Shown here: positions 49,272 through 58,764 of the stretch, piece by piece
Layout: the number at the start of each line of letters is the position of its first letter
How positions within the stretch are numbered: the stretch's first letter is position 1
Assembly: GCA_041860225.1 (NCBI GenBank)
Contig: CP151794.1
Span: forward strand, 186,001 to 250,000
Origin: Magnimaribacter mokuoloeensis
Lineage (GTDB): Bacteria; Pseudomonadota; Gammaproteobacteria; Magnimaribacterales; Magnimaribacteraceae
Length of the DNA stretch: 64,000 nucleotides
Direction: 5' to 3'
Notes under the pieces: generated by a model
What the model saw: the letters and a program-made list of their open reading frames with translations, nothing else
What the model was told of the DNA's origin: nothing
Database searches by the model: none
Made by a program: the position numbers and the translations under genes

Positions 49272-52061
49272 ATGACTGACTATAAAGATACTCTTAATCT
49301 TCCAAGTACCGGCTTTGCTATGAAGGCTGGCTTACCTGCAAAAGAGCCCAAGATGATTGAGTTTTGGGAAAAAATGGAGCTTACAAAAGAGATTGCCAAG
49401 GCCCGGAAAGGAAGAGAAAAGTTTATTTTGCACGATGGCCCTCCTTATGCAAATGGCGAAATACATACTGGTCATGCTGCCCAAAAAGTATTGAAGGATA
49501 TCGTTATTAAATCTCAAACGTTAGATGGAAAGTATGCTCCATTTGTTCCTGGTTGGGATTGCCATGGATTGCCTATCGAATTGAATGTAGAAAAAAAAGT
49601 AGGGAAAGTTGGGCACAAAGTAGATGCATCAGAATTTCGTGATGCTTGCAGGAAATATGCTAACTCACAAATAGAACTACAAAAGAAAGATTTTAAAAGA
49701 CTTGGTGTTCTTGGAGATTGGGATAACCCTTACGTAACAATGGATTTTTCTTTTGAAGCTAACATTATCAGAGCTTTAGGGAAAATTATTGAAAAAGGAC
49801 ATCTGCAAAGGGGTGATAAACCTGTGCATTGGTGCGTAGATTGTGGGTCTTCCTTAGCTGAGGCTGAAGTTGAATATCAAGACAAAATTTCAACTTCAAT
49901 TGATTTTATTTTTCCGATAGAAGATGAATCATTATTGAAAATATTTGAAGCAGAAAGCAACAACAAAAACTTTGTTGCTAGCTGGACTACAACACCTTGG
50001 ACATTACCTGGAAATTTAGCTCTCACAATTAACGATTCATTTACATACCAGCTTATAGAAGTTGAATTCAATAATCAGAATATCAATATCATCTTGGCAA
50101 AGGACTTGGTGAAGGCCACTTTAGAAAGAGTAGGCATTTCTGACTATAATATTTTGGGATCTTGTTCTGGATCTTCACTGCTTGGTTTAAAGGCTTCTCA
50201 TCCTTACCTTGATCGTGATTCTTTAATAATTGCTGGAGACCATGTCACAACTGAAGCTGGAACAGGAGTAGTTCACACTGCTCCTGGGCATGGATTAGAA
50301 GATTATGCTGTTTCCAAAGAAAATGGTCTGGAAGTATTAAGTCCCGTTAAGGGAAATGGAACATTCCATGAGGATGTAGAGCATTTTGCAGGCCAATTTG
50401 TTTTTAAAGCAAACGAAAATATCATTCAATTGTTAAAAGAAAAAAAGGCTTTACTTTCTGAGTCTTCTTTTGAGCACAGCTATCCTCATTGCTGGAGACA
50501 CAAGACTCCGGTTATGTTCCGGGCAACTCCTCAGTGGTTCATTTCTATGGAACAAGAAGGCCTCTTGAAAGAATCCTTAGATTCTATAGAAGATGTTCGA
50601 TGGGAGCCGTCTTGGGGTAAAGCAAGAATGGAATCTATGCTTGAAAGCAGACCTGATTGGTGCATTTCAAGACAAAGGTCATGGGGAGTTCCAATAGCAT
50701 TATTGATACATACTGAAACTGGTGAACTGCATCCCAAAACACCTGAAGTCATAGAGAAGGTAGCAGTATTAGTTGAAGCTAAAGGTATTCAGGCGTGGCA
50801 TGATGTCGCCATTAAAGACTTAGTAGATGATCATCAAGATTATGAAAAAATAACCGATTGTTTGGATGTGTGGTTTGATTCAGGAGTTACGCATGCTTGT
50901 GTATTAAGTGCTAACAATGAATTGCAATTTCCAGCTGATCTTTATTTAGAGGGTTCAGATCAACATAGAGGATGGTTCCAATCCTCTCTTCTAACTAGCA
51001 TGGCCATAAATGATTGTGCACCTTATAAGGCAGTACTTACCCATGGTTTTGTTGTAGATGGTGAGGGTAAAAAAATGTCAAAATCAATCGGCAATGTCAT
51101 TTCTCCGCAAAAAATTTGGGAAACGATGGGCGCAGATGTTTTGAGAGCATGGATAGCTTCCACTGACTATACTAAAGAGATAGTTTTATCAGACGATATT
51201 CTTAAAAGATCAGCAGATTCCTACAGAAGAATTAGAAATACAATTAGATTTCTTCTTGGCAATCTTAATGATTATGACGGACAAATTATTGAACCAGATA
51301 AGCTTACTGAATTAGATAAGTGGATGATCTTAAGAACTAAGACGTTACAAGAACAAATTAAAGATGATTATCTCAATTATAATTTTCATCAAGCATTCCA
51401 AAAAATTCATAACTTTTGTGCAAACGACCTCGGTGGATTCTATTTAGATATATTAAAAGACAGGCTATATACGGCTAGATTAGATTCTGATGCTAGAAGA
51501 TCTTCTCAAGTAGCACTTTCCAATATTCTTCAAGCCTTACTTAGATGGGTAAGTCCTATACTTTCTTTTACTGCAGAAGAGGCCTGGCAATCCTTAGGAA
51601 GTGATACAAAATCTGTTCATCTCCTTGAGTGGTTTCAAGATTGGACTGAAGTAGGAGAATTAAGATTCTCCGATGAGGAGTGGGAAAAGATATTAGAAAT
51701 AAGATCTGAAGTTAATAAACATATCGAAGAGGCGAGAAATAATGAAATCATAGGGTCGTCTTTAGAAGCAGAACTAGAATTGTATTGTGATACAGATATC
51801 AAAACACTTTTAGATAATTTTTCTGAAGAACTAAGATTTATTTTTATTACCTCAGAATCAAAAGTTTACCAACTTGGACAAAATGGAAATGATACAAACA
51901 TCCAAGGTTTAAAGATCAATGTTCAAAAAACTGGATATGAAAAATGTGTCCGATGCTGGCATAGTCGACCTGAAGTAGGAACCATTAAAGGTCATGAAGC
52001 TATTTGTCAAAGATGCTACGAAAATGTTGAAGGGAATGGTGAAATTAGAATTTTTGCGTAA
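49272..52061 (+). CDS. ileS: Isoleucyl-tRNA synthetase
   Basis: A 929-residue class I synthetase. HIGH-type motif PPYANGEIHTGHA, CP1 editing domain with SWTTTPWTLPGNLAL and GTGVVHTAPGHGLEDY, SDQHRGWFQSS, and the KMSKS motif GEGKKMSKSIGN. The C-terminal zinc domain has CVRCWH and CQRCYENV. It charges tRNA-Ile and edits valine. It ends immediately before lspA. Confidence 0.98.
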   Translation: MTDYKDTLNLPSTGFAMKAGLPAKEPKMIEFWEKMELTKEIAKARKGREKFILHDGPPYANGEIHTGHAAQKVLKDIVIKSQTLDGKYAPFVPGWDCHGLPIELNVEKKVGKVGHKVDASEFRDACRKYANSQIELQKKDFKRLGVLGDWDNPYVTMDFSFEANIIRALGKIIEKGHLQRGDKPVHWCVDCGSSLAEAEVEYQDKISTSIDFIFPIEDESLLKIFEAESNNKNFVASWTTTPWTLPGNLALTINDSFTYQLIEVEFNNQNINIILAKDLVKATLERVGISDYNILGSCSGSSLLGLKASHPYLDRDSLIIAGDHVTTEAGTGVVHTAPGHGLEDYAVSKENGLEVLSPVKGNGTFHEDVEHFAGQFVFKANENIIQLLKEKKALLSESSFEHSYPHCWRHKTPVMFRATPQWFISMEQEGLLKESLDSIEDVRWEPSWGKARMESMLESRPDWCISRQRSWGVPIALLIHTETGELHPKTPEVIEKVAVLVEAKGIQAWHDVAIKDLVDDHQDYEKITDCLDVWFDSGVTHACVLSANNELQFPADLYLEGSDQHRGWFQSSLLTSMAINDCAPYKAVLTHGFVVDGEGKKMSKSIGNVISPQKIWETMGADVLRAWIASTDYTKEIVLSDDILKRSADSYRRIRNTIRFLLGNLNDYDGQIIEPDKLTELDKWMILRTKTLQEQIKDDYLNYNFHQAFQKIHNFCANDLGGFYLDILKDRLYTARLDSDARRSSQVALSNILQALLRWVSPILSFTAEEAWQSLGSDTKSVHLLEWFQDWTEVGELRFSDEEWEKILEIRSEVNKHIEEARNNEIIGSSLEAELELYCDTDIKTLLDNFSEELRFIFITSESKVYQLGQNGNDTNIQGLKINVQKTGYEKCVRCWHSRPEVGTIKGHEAICQRCYENVEGNGEIRIFA

Positions 52062-52553
52062 GTGAGATATATCTCAATGAAAAAAATCCTATTTCTTCTA
52101 TCTCTTATTTCAATAGACCAATTTACTAAATACCTAGTTTTAAAAAACTTTTTAATTGGCGAAAGCTTAAATTTATTACCAATACTAGATATTTATCTTA
52201 TTCTCAATACAGGGATAGCTTTTAGTCTCTTTGATGAAGGAGGAGATTTTGGTAGATGGTTGCTAGTTCTCTTAGTTCTTTTAGTATGCATATATTTGTT
52301 TTATATCCTCGTCACAGAGTCACTCAATAGGTATGAGTCATTAGCTTTATTAATGATCTTATCTGGAGGGGTTGGAAATCTATTAGATAGGGCTTTTAGA
52401 GGTCACGTAGTTGATTTTATAAGTTTTTACTATGAAAGTTATTCTTTCTATATTTTTAATTTTGCCGATACATTTATAACAATAGGAGTTTTTATTTATA
52501 TTCTTGATATAGTGATTTCTAAATCTAAAACAAATGGAAATAAGGTTAGCTAA
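52062..52553 (+). CDS. lspA: Lipoprotein signal peptidase
   Basis: A 163-residue membrane aspartyl peptidase with four helices. DQFTKYLVLKNF is at the N-terminus. The catalytic aspartates lie in GGVGNLLDRAFRGHVVDFISF and FNFADTFITIGV. The start may be GTG 52062, immediately after ileS, or ATG 52077; both keep the first helix. It cleaves signal peptides of lipoproteins such as Pal, BamB and BamC encoded in this window. ispH begins 20 bases inside its end. Confidence 0.94.
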   Translation: MRYISMKKILFLLSLISIDQFTKYLVLKNFLIGESLNLLPILDIYLILNTGIAFSLFDEGGDFGRWLLVLLVLLVCIYLFYILVTESLNRYESLALLMILSGGVGNLLDRAFRGHVVDFISFYYESYSFYIFNFADTFITIGVFIYILDIVISKSKTNGNKVS

Positions 52554-53469
52554 TACTCGAGGGTTTTGTGCCGGAGTAGATAGAGCAATAGAGATTGTAA
52601 AAAAAGTCATAGAGCTTCACGGTGCCCCTGTATATGTAAAGCATGAAGTAGTTCACAACAAGACAGTAGTTGAAGAATTAAAAAATCTTGGAGCGATTTT
52701 TGTGGAGGATATAGAAGAGATTCCAGTAGGTGAGGTGGTTGTATATAGTGCACATGGAATTTCAAAAGCGGTAGAAGTTCAATCAGGCGAAAGAAATCTT
52801 GATGTTTTTGATGCAACATGCCCTTTGGTAAGTAAGGTCCACGCAGAAGTGCATACCTATGCAAAAATGGGTTTTGATTGTTTACTTATCGGACATAAAA
52901 ATCATCCAGAAGTTGAAGGGACAATGGGACAATTTGATACATCTTATGGAGGAACAATAACGCTCGTAGAAGATATAGAAGATGCTAAAAAATTATCCTT
53001 TAAAGACTCCTCAAATTTAGCTTATGTAACTCAAACAACATTGTCTGTAGATGATACGAAAGAAATTAAGGACTACCTATTAAGACATTTTCCAAACATC
53101 AAAGGTCCAAAAAAAGATGACATCTGTTATGCAACTCAGAACCGACAGGATGCAATTAAACAACTAGCACTAGAATCCGACCTAGTCATAGTAATTGGGT
53201 CTGAAAATAGCTCAAATTCCAATAGGCTTAGAGAAATAGCAGAAAGATCTGGAGTAGAAGCTTATCTCATAGATAGTATTGATGACTTATCTTTGGATTG
53301 TCTTAAAGGCAAATCTAAAATAGGTCTTACATCTGGAGCTTCCGCTCCAGAACACCTTGTTTCAGAAGTAGTAGAAAAGCTTTCTTCAGTTTATGGTTTT
53401 AATTTAGTAGGTGACAAGAACCGAACAGACGAAGGAATATCCTTTAGGCTGCCCAAAGGCTTAAGATGA
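52534..53469 (+). CDS. ispH: 4-hydroxy-3-methylbut-2-enyl diphosphate reductase
   Basis: A 311-residue [4Fe-4S] enzyme. Cluster cysteines lie in RGFCAGVDRAI, DATCPLVSKVH and the C-terminal region after ISLDCL-like segments, and the substrate-site motifs YVKHEVVHNK, SAHGIS and IGHKNHPEVEGT are present, followed by GLTSGASAPE. It makes IPP and DMAPP as the last step of the MEP pathway, after IspG. Start ATG 52534 overlaps lspA. Confidence 0.97.
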   Translation: MEIRLANTRGFCAGVDRAIEIVKKVIELHGAPVYVKHEVVHNKTVVEELKNLGAIFVEDIEEIPVGEVVVYSAHGISKAVEVQSGERNLDVFDATCPLVSKVHAEVHTYAKMGFDCLLIGHKNHPEVEGTMGQFDTSYGGTITLVEDIEDAKKLSFKDSSNLAYVTQTTLSVDDTKEIKDYLLRHFPNIKGPKKDDICYATQNRQDAIKQLALESDLVIVIGSENSSNSNRLREIAERSGVEAYLIDSIDDLSLDCLKGKSKIGLTSGASAPEHLVSEVVEKLSSVYGFNLVGDKNRTDEGISFRLPKGLR

Positions 53470-53518
53470 TAAGAACCTTTTATTTGATTTTTTGTCTAAC
53501 AAAGAAACGGAGGAAATT

Positions 53519-53878
53519 ATGAAACTAAAACTTATTTTATCTACTTTTTTAATTGGTCTTGTATCTTTAAATACTTACTCAGCGCCTAGAATGTTCGAAC
53601 AAATAAAAAAAATGGATACAGATCAAGACGGAACTGTAACTCTAGAAGAATTCAATGCCAATACTATAAGTCGATTTCAGCTGATGGATAAAAATAGTGA
53701 TGGGAATATTTCAGAAGATGAGTTTCTGGCCCCAATCAATAAGCGTTTTGAAAGAATGGACTTAAATTCTGATGGAATTCTTCAAAGAAAAGAGCTTAGG
53801 AAGGCTCTTAAATCTAAAAAGAGTAAAAACGGCAAGATGAAGGAAAAAAAACAGCCTAAACCATTTATTAAACAATAG
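53519..53878 (+). CDS. Exported EF-hand protein
   Basis: A 119-residue protein. ATG 53519 has an excellent GGAGGA site at 53509-53514. Signal peptide about 1-21 (ending TYSA). Three EF-hand-type calcium loops follow: DTDQDGTVTLEE, DKNSDGNISEDE and DLNSDGILQRKE. The tail is strongly lysine-rich (KSKKSKNGKMKEKKQPK), which might bind peptidoglycan or polyanions. Calcium binding is inferred from the Asp/Asn/Gly pattern. Similar small periplasmic EF-hand proteins are common in marine proteobacteria, but their function is unclear. Confidence 0.82.
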   Translation: MKLKLILSTFLIGLVSLNTYSAPRMFEQIKKMDTDQDGTVTLEEFNANTISRFQLMDKNSDGNISEDEFLAPINKRFERMDLNSDGILQRKELRKALKSKKSKNGKMKEKKQPKPFIKQ

Positions 53879-53886
53879 AGGTTTTC

Positions 53887-54429
53887 TTGAAGATAGATAA
53901 AACATTTCTTTTAGATGAAGCCAAGGTTTGTCTATCTCCAAATAGTTCTGAAAGGAAATCTAAAGAAATATCTCTTCTTGTAATACACAACATTAGCTTA
54001 CCACCCGGCAAGTATGGTGGAGATTATATTGAGAAGTTTTTCACTAATCAGTTAAATTCCGATGACGATCCATATTTTAAAGACATAATTGATTTAAAAG
54101 TATCTAGTCATCTTCTGATCAAACGAGATGGATCGATTACTCAGTTTGTGCCTTTCAATAAAAAGGCATGGCACGCTGGTGTTTCTATTTTTAAAGATAG
54201 AGAAGACTGTAATGAGTTTTCAATAGGAATTGAACTTGAGGGAACAGACGAGACTCCATATGAAAAAGAACAATATAATGCCCTTATTATGGCAACCAAG
54301 GCACTAATGTCTTTTTTTCCTGATATAAAAAAGGATCGCATAGTTGGACATTCTGACATTGCTCCAGAAAGAAAAACTGACCCTGGAAGGTCCTTTGATT
54401 GGGAGTATTATCTTTCTAAAATAAATTAA
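53887..54429 (+). CDS. ampD: 1,6-anhydro-N-acetylmuramoyl-L-alanine amidase AmpD
   Basis: A 180-residue Amidase_2 protein starting at TTG 53887 after AGAGG. The zinc ligands are in LLVIHNISLPPGKYGG, and in VGHSDIAPERKTDPGRSFDW (His and Asp); the HAG and SIGIELEG segments are also typical. It cleaves the peptide from anhydromuramyl peptides in the cytoplasm during murein recycling, the step after import by AmpG (57.5 kb). Its stop interlocks with the convergent adenosyltransferase gene. Confidence 0.94.
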   Translation: MKIDKTFLLDEAKVCLSPNSSERKSKEISLLVIHNISLPPGKYGGDYIEKFFTNQLNSDDDPYFKDIIDLKVSSHLLIKRDGSITQFVPFNKKAWHAGVSIFKDREDCNEFSIGIELEGTDETPYEKEQYNALIMATKALMSFFPDIKKDRIVGHSDIAPERKTDPGRSFDWEYYLSKIN

Positions 54430-54968
54430 ATCTGTTTCCAAAGTGATTCTTCAACACCCTTGTTTTGATTAATACTTCTTGCAATAACGAACATTAGGTC
54501 TGAGAGCCTATTAAGATAAACGAGTTTATTCTCTTCAACTGAATAATTTTTATTTAATATGACCAGAGATCTCTCACATCTTCTACATACTGCTCTAACA
54601 TATTGAGATAATGCCGCCGCTTGATTTCCGCCTGGTAAGATAAAATTATCTAACGCCGGAAGTTTCTCATTTAGCTTTTGTATTTGTTCTTCAAGAAACA
54701 ATATTTCTTCTTTTGCAATAGAGTCTTGACTACCAACAGACAGTGAACCGCCAATATCGAAAAGACAGTTTTGTATTCTTCTTAATAAATACCTATAGTC
54801 TTCGGAATCTGGGAGAGAGTCTAAGTAGCCTATTAAAGAATTTAATTCATCAATTTCTCCAATTGAGTTAATGATAGGATCTGCCTTGCTTACTCTAGAT
54901 CCATCAGCCATGCCTGTAGTTCCTTTATCTCCCGTTTTAGTCGTTACTTTAGTTATGCGCTTATTCAT
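54426..54968 (-). CDS. pduO: PduO-type cob(I)alamin adenosyltransferase
   Basis: A 180-residue protein with the N-terminal TKTGDKGTTGMADGSRVSK ATP-binding segment, INSIGEIDELNSLIG, and the C-terminal AVCRRCERS and YLNRLSDLMFVIAR blocks carrying the catalytic Arg. It makes adenosylcobalamin from reduced cobalamin and ATP. It is encoded directly after (no gap) the BtuB-like receptor on the same strand and so is probably controlled by the same riboswitch. Confidence 0.93.
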   Translation of the reverse strand: MNKRITKVTTKTGDKGTTGMADGSRVSKADPIINSIGEIDELNSLIGYLDSLPDSEDYRYLLRRIQNCLFDIGGSLSVGSQDSIAKEEILFLEEQIQKLNEKLPALDNFILPGGNQAAALSQYVRAVCRRCERSLVILNKNYSVEENKLVYLNRLSDLMFVIARSINQNKGVEESLWKQI

Positions 54969-56768
54969 TTATCTTCCTAAATCATAATGTAATTTAAACC
55001 AAATCGATCTACCTTGACTCATATAAAAAGCATTAGAGGTAGCTGCGGTGTAATATTCTTTATCGAACATATTTTCCAATTTAAATGAAATTTTAGTTTT
55101 TTTATTTAATTCTTTAGTAAACGACAGGTTTACCAAACTGTAGGCTGGGAGCTCAATATCACCAAAATCTCTTCGCTTGCTAAATAAAGAAAGATTTATT
55201 GTTCCAAGAAAACCATATAAATCTCTTGAAAGGGTTAAACTTCCTGATCTCTTAGACCTCCTAAGTAGCTGATTTCCATTATTATCCTTTGGGTCTTGTG
55301 ATCTTAATAAGATTGCCAAATCCCAACTTTCAGTATTCATTCTGTATCTGATTTCTATACCTTTGTTAGATGCCTCACTAATATTCTTCAACACATAATT
55401 TTGATAATCAAAATCTATTAAGTTTGTTAAATTGTTTCTAAATAAAGATAAATTTAAATCCGAATTTTTCTTAATTTTTTTAATATTAATCTCTGTCGAT
55501 TTATTAATTTCAGGTTTTAAGTTTGTATTGCCTCCAAAACCATATAACTCAGAGCTGACTGGAGATCTAAATGAAGAAGAATTTGATAAACCAATTCTCC
55601 AACTTTGATTAAATTCTCTCAATAATTCCAAATTCCAAGAGAGATTCGTACCATATCTGTCGTGATCACTATTTCTCAGTGAAGTAGTTAAAGAACCTTT
55701 AGATAAATTAAAATTGATTGCAGTAAAAAAAGATTCAGTTTTAATTTTTTCTCGGTACTTTGTTCCGTAACTTGCATAGTCAACTTCTTCATTTTCCATA
55801 TCAATTCCTAAAATAAATTGATTGGAATTTTCGATAAAGGAGAAGTTTGAAAGCATAAACTCTATGAAATCTCTTTCAGTATTTGTAACATCAATTTGAC
55901 CTAAGAAGTTTAAATCGTTTTGTTGGATGAGGTCCTTTGACTTATTCAAATTCAAGTTATAAAAAAAAGCATCAATAGAATCTCTTATCTTGATGCCATG
56001 AGCATAGTTTTTGTAGTCTTGGGAGGCGGGTGTACCAAAAACTAAATACTCTATTGTTCCTTCAGCTAGCCAACTTGATACATCAAATTCAGCAAGATCA
56101 GAGTCAATTTGAAAATTGCTAATGAAGGTATTATTTTTGTATCCTCGATCAAGCGTGGAATTAGAAAGAACAGGAAAACCGTCTGTATCAGCCCTTGATG
56201 CTGCAAGATTTAAAAACCCTACATCATCTAATTTATAATTTAGCTTGAGTATTTTTTTTTCAAAATTATCGGGGCCAACATTAATCCCAATAGCGGATTG
56301 AGTCTGATTCTCGATAGGCTTTGTCGAGATATCTACGACACCTCCAATTGCACTCGATCCATGAATAGCTGATAAGGGACCATATCCTATCTCTATATTA
56401 GATATTAAATCTGTATCAAGATTATAAATTGAAGCACCTCCAGCAGTACTCGGATTAATTTTTATGCCATTAATTTTAACTAGGGTATGGTTGCTATTAC
56501 TTCCCCTAGTAAACACAGATGATAATTGTCCTAACCCTCCGTTACTGCTTGTATCAATAGCAAGAATCTCTCTGAAAAGGCTAGATAAATTTTTAGGCTG
56601 AGTTTTATCAAGTAATTCCTGATCAATTTTATCGACCACAATAACCGTTTCTGTATAAGCTTTAGGGACTGAAGAAACAACTGTTACTATTTCATAGTCT
56701 TTTGATTCATTAGAAAAACCATAGGATAAGAAAAAAGTCAGTAGTACAACTGATTTCAAACGATACAT
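54969..56768 (-). CDS. btuB: BtuB-like TonB-dependent cobalamin receptor
   Basis: A 599-residue outer-membrane protein with signal peptide (about 1-19). A TonB-box-like stretch (ETVIVVDKI) precedes the plug domain, with QPKNLSSLFREILAI, SVFTRGSNSNHTLVKINGI and YGPLSAIHGSSAIGGVVDI. A 22-strand barrel follows, ending in RSIWFKLHYDLGR with a near-C-terminal aromatic residue pattern. The size matches BtuB. The cobalamin riboswitch upstream and the adenosyltransferase downstream support vitamin B12 as substrate. Confidence 0.9.
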   Translation of the reverse strand: MYRLKSVVLLTFFLSYGFSNESKDYEIVTVVSSVPKAYTETVIVVDKIDQELLDKTQPKNLSSLFREILAIDTSSNGGLGQLSSVFTRGSNSNHTLVKINGIKINPSTAGGASIYNLDTDLISNIEIGYGPLSAIHGSSAIGGVVDISTKPIENQTQSAIGINVGPDNFEKKILKLNYKLDDVGFLNLAASRADTDGFPVLSNSTLDRGYKNNTFISNFQIDSDLAEFDVSSWLAEGTIEYLVFGTPASQDYKNYAHGIKIRDSIDAFFYNLNLNKSKDLIQQNDLNFLGQIDVTNTERDFIEFMLSNFSFIENSNQFILGIDMENEEVDYASYGTKYREKIKTESFFTAINFNLSKGSLTTSLRNSDHDRYGTNLSWNLELLREFNQSWRIGLSNSSSFRSPVSSELYGFGGNTNLKPEINKSTEINIKKIKKNSDLNLSLFRNNLTNLIDFDYQNYVLKNISEASNKGIEIRYRMNTESWDLAILLRSQDPKDNNGNQLLRRSKRSGSLTLSRDLYGFLGTINLSLFSKRRDFGDIELPAYSLVNLSFTKELNKKTKISFKLENMFDKEYYTAATSNAFYMSQGRSIWFKLHYDLGR

Positions 56769-56802
56769 AAATCACCCTTCGTAATTAAGTTAATATTTTT
56801 TT

Positions 56803-56965
56803 GGCCGGTATCCGGGCTTAAGAATTAAATGATTTTCAACGCCTTCCCGTTATTACAGTGACATATGTTGAAAATCTTCTATTTACCGTTGCGAGGGCAG
56901 CACTGGATTATTTATTCACCAGTTTCCCGTTTAACCTATTAAAGGCACCTTGGGCGATTATAGAG
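56803..56965 (-). promoter_or_regulatory. Cobalamin riboswitch
   Basis: Reading the minus strand from about 56965: GGTGCC, then GGGAAACTGGTGAA, ATCCAGTGCTGCCCTCGCAA, CGGTAA, the GTCACTG box, CGGGAAGGCG and finally AAGCCCGGATACCGGCC. These are the conserved blocks of the B12 riboswitch in the right order. No T-run follows the last stem, and the btuB ATG is about 34 bases further, with AAGGG in between, so translational control is more likely than transcription termination. Confidence 0.95.
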
Positions 56966-57042
56966 GTTTATATTATTAATTGCTTTTTTTGTTTGTAATG
57001 AGGGCTTAAACTTAAAATAAATATATATGGAGGAAACTAAAC

Positions 57043-57525
57043 ATGGCTTCTTTTGACATTAAATCAGAGCTTGATCATCACGAGGTTACAAATGCTGTTG
57101 ATCAGGCAAATAGAGTTTTACAAAACAGATTTGATTTTAAAGGCACAGGTGCAGAATTTATTGTAAATGAAAAACAAATCTCTCTATCAGCCAAAGAAGA
57201 ATTTCAAATTCATCAAATGTCTCCCATTCTCAATGAATCTCTTGCAAAGAGAGGTATAGATTTGAAGACCTTAAAACCACATGATATAGAAGTCTCGGGT
57301 GGATCTGCTCAACAGAATATCGAGTTACAAGAGGGCATCGATAAGGAGTTGGCAAAAAAAATAACTACCTTAGTTAAGCAATCCAAGTCAAAGACACAGG
57401 CATCAATACAGGGAGATAGTGTAAGAATAACTGGAAAGAAAAGAGATGAATTACAGGCTATTATTCAATTAGTCAAAGATCAAAATTATGACATCCCCCT
57501 TCAGTTTGTTAATTTTCGAGACTAA
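57043..57525 (+). CDS. yajQ: YajQ-family nucleotide-binding protein
   Basis: A 160-residue protein starting MASFDIKSELDHHEVTNAVDQA, with NRFDFKGTGAEF and the C-terminal KIKGKRDELQ-like VRITGKKRDELQAII segment. The fold is two tandem alpha/beta domains. Family members bind cyclic di-GMP or nucleotides and act as effectors. A GGAGGAA site precedes the ATG. It is divergent from the riboswitch-controlled btuB. Confidence 0.95.
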   Translation: MASFDIKSELDHHEVTNAVDQANRVLQNRFDFKGTGAEFIVNEKQISLSAKEEFQIHQMSPILNESLAKRGIDLKTLKPHDIEVSGGSAQQNIELQEGIDKELAKKITTLVKQSKSKTQASIQGDSVRITGKKRDELQAIIQLVKDQNYDIPLQFVNFRD

Positions 57526-57531
57526 GAATAG

Positions 57532-58764
57532 ATGCTGAAGAATATAACTATTGGTAGCCTGGGCTTTTCATCTGGCTTACCTTATATTCTTATCTTCTCA
57601 ACTCTTGGAGTTTGGTTAGCTGATATAGGCGTAGATCTATCTTTAATAGGTTTCTTTGCATGGATAGTCCTTACATACTCTTTGAAGTTTCTCTGGGCTC
57701 CTATGATTGATAATTTCTCGATACCTTTTTTAAATCGTCTAGGTTTTAGAAAAAGCTGGATTCTTTTTTCTCAGATTTTAATTGTTTTGTGTCTCTTGTT
57801 GCTTTCAGTAATTAATCCTCTTGATAGTTTATATTTCTTTGCATTTATAGCCTTTCTCGTGGCTTTTTCAGGTTCTATTCAAGATATTGCTATTGATGCT
57901 TTTAGGATTGAGCTAGCTGAATTAAGTCAACAAGGAAATTTAGCTGCGAGTTATCAGTTTGGTTATAGGATGGCAATATTAGTCTCTAGTTCATTCGCTC
58001 TAATTTTTGCCTCTGATTATGGATGGAGTCTTACATATCAATTGATGGCATTTTTAATGTTGATCGGAGTGGTGGGAATCCTAATATGTCCTGAAGGAAT
58101 TAATGGAAGCTTGAAGAAACTCACACTCCAAAATTCTATTTTTTTACCCCTGAAAGATTTCATTTCTCGTTTTGGCCTCTTTTTTGCATCTTTTCTTCTA
58201 ATGATTATAGCCACCTATCGTTTAACGGATATTGTCATGGGGCCCATGGCCAGCCCTTTCTATTTAGAAAAAGGCTATACACTGAAAGAGATAGGTTACG
58301 TTGTGAAAGTAGTTGCTGTAATTGCCTCGATATTGGGATTCTTTTTAGGTGGAATCTTAGTTAAAAGGCTTGGTGTAAAGATAGCACTAATTATCGGAGC
58401 CTTACTTGTTTTAGTAACCAATCTTTCTTTTTCTGCAATAGCATTGCTCGATAAGGATCTTTCTTTATTAGGTCTTGTTGTAGGCGCAGATAGCTTAGCC
58501 GCAGGCGTTGTTGGAACAGCAAATATTACTTTCCTAACAAGTTTAGTTTCAAAACAATATACGGCTGTTCAGTATGCATTACTTACCTCTTTTATGATGC
58601 TTCCTGGCAAAATATTTAGTGGATTTTCTGGATTGATAGCAAATTACTTTAAATCTAGTCATGGCACAGAATATGGATGGATGCTTTTCTTTATATTTAC
58701 CTCATTCTTAACTATACCCAGCATAATATTGCTTTTTTACTATAGAAAAAGAGAGCATCAATGA
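57532..58764 (+). CDS. ampG: AmpG-family muropeptide permease
   Basis: A 410-residue MFS protein with about twelve helices. SLGFSSGLPYILIFSTLGVWL, KFLWAPMIDNFSIPFLNRLGFRKSWI and GSIQDIAIDAFRIE are the marker segments of AmpG, and YRLTDIVMGPMASPFYLEKGY is also typical. It imports anhydromuropeptides from the periplasm for recycling, feeding AmpD. It starts six bases after yajQ, and the VanZ-like gene overlaps its stop. Confidence 0.93.
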   Translation: MLKNITIGSLGFSSGLPYILIFSTLGVWLADIGVDLSLIGFFAWIVLTYSLKFLWAPMIDNFSIPFLNRLGFRKSWILFSQILIVLCLLLLSVINPLDSLYFFAFIAFLVAFSGSIQDIAIDAFRIELAELSQQGNLAASYQFGYRMAILVSSSFALIFASDYGWSLTYQLMAFLMLIGVVGILICPEGINGSLKKLTLQNSIFLPLKDFISRFGLFFASFLLMIIATYRLTDIVMGPMASPFYLEKGYTLKEIGYVVKVVAVIASILGFFLGGILVKRLGVKIALIIGALLVLVTNLSFSAIALLDKDLSLLGLVVGADSLAAGVVGTANITFLTSLVSKQYTAVQYALLTSFMMLPGKIFSGFSGLIANYFKSSHGTEYGWMLFFIFTSFLTIPSIILLFYYRKREHQ

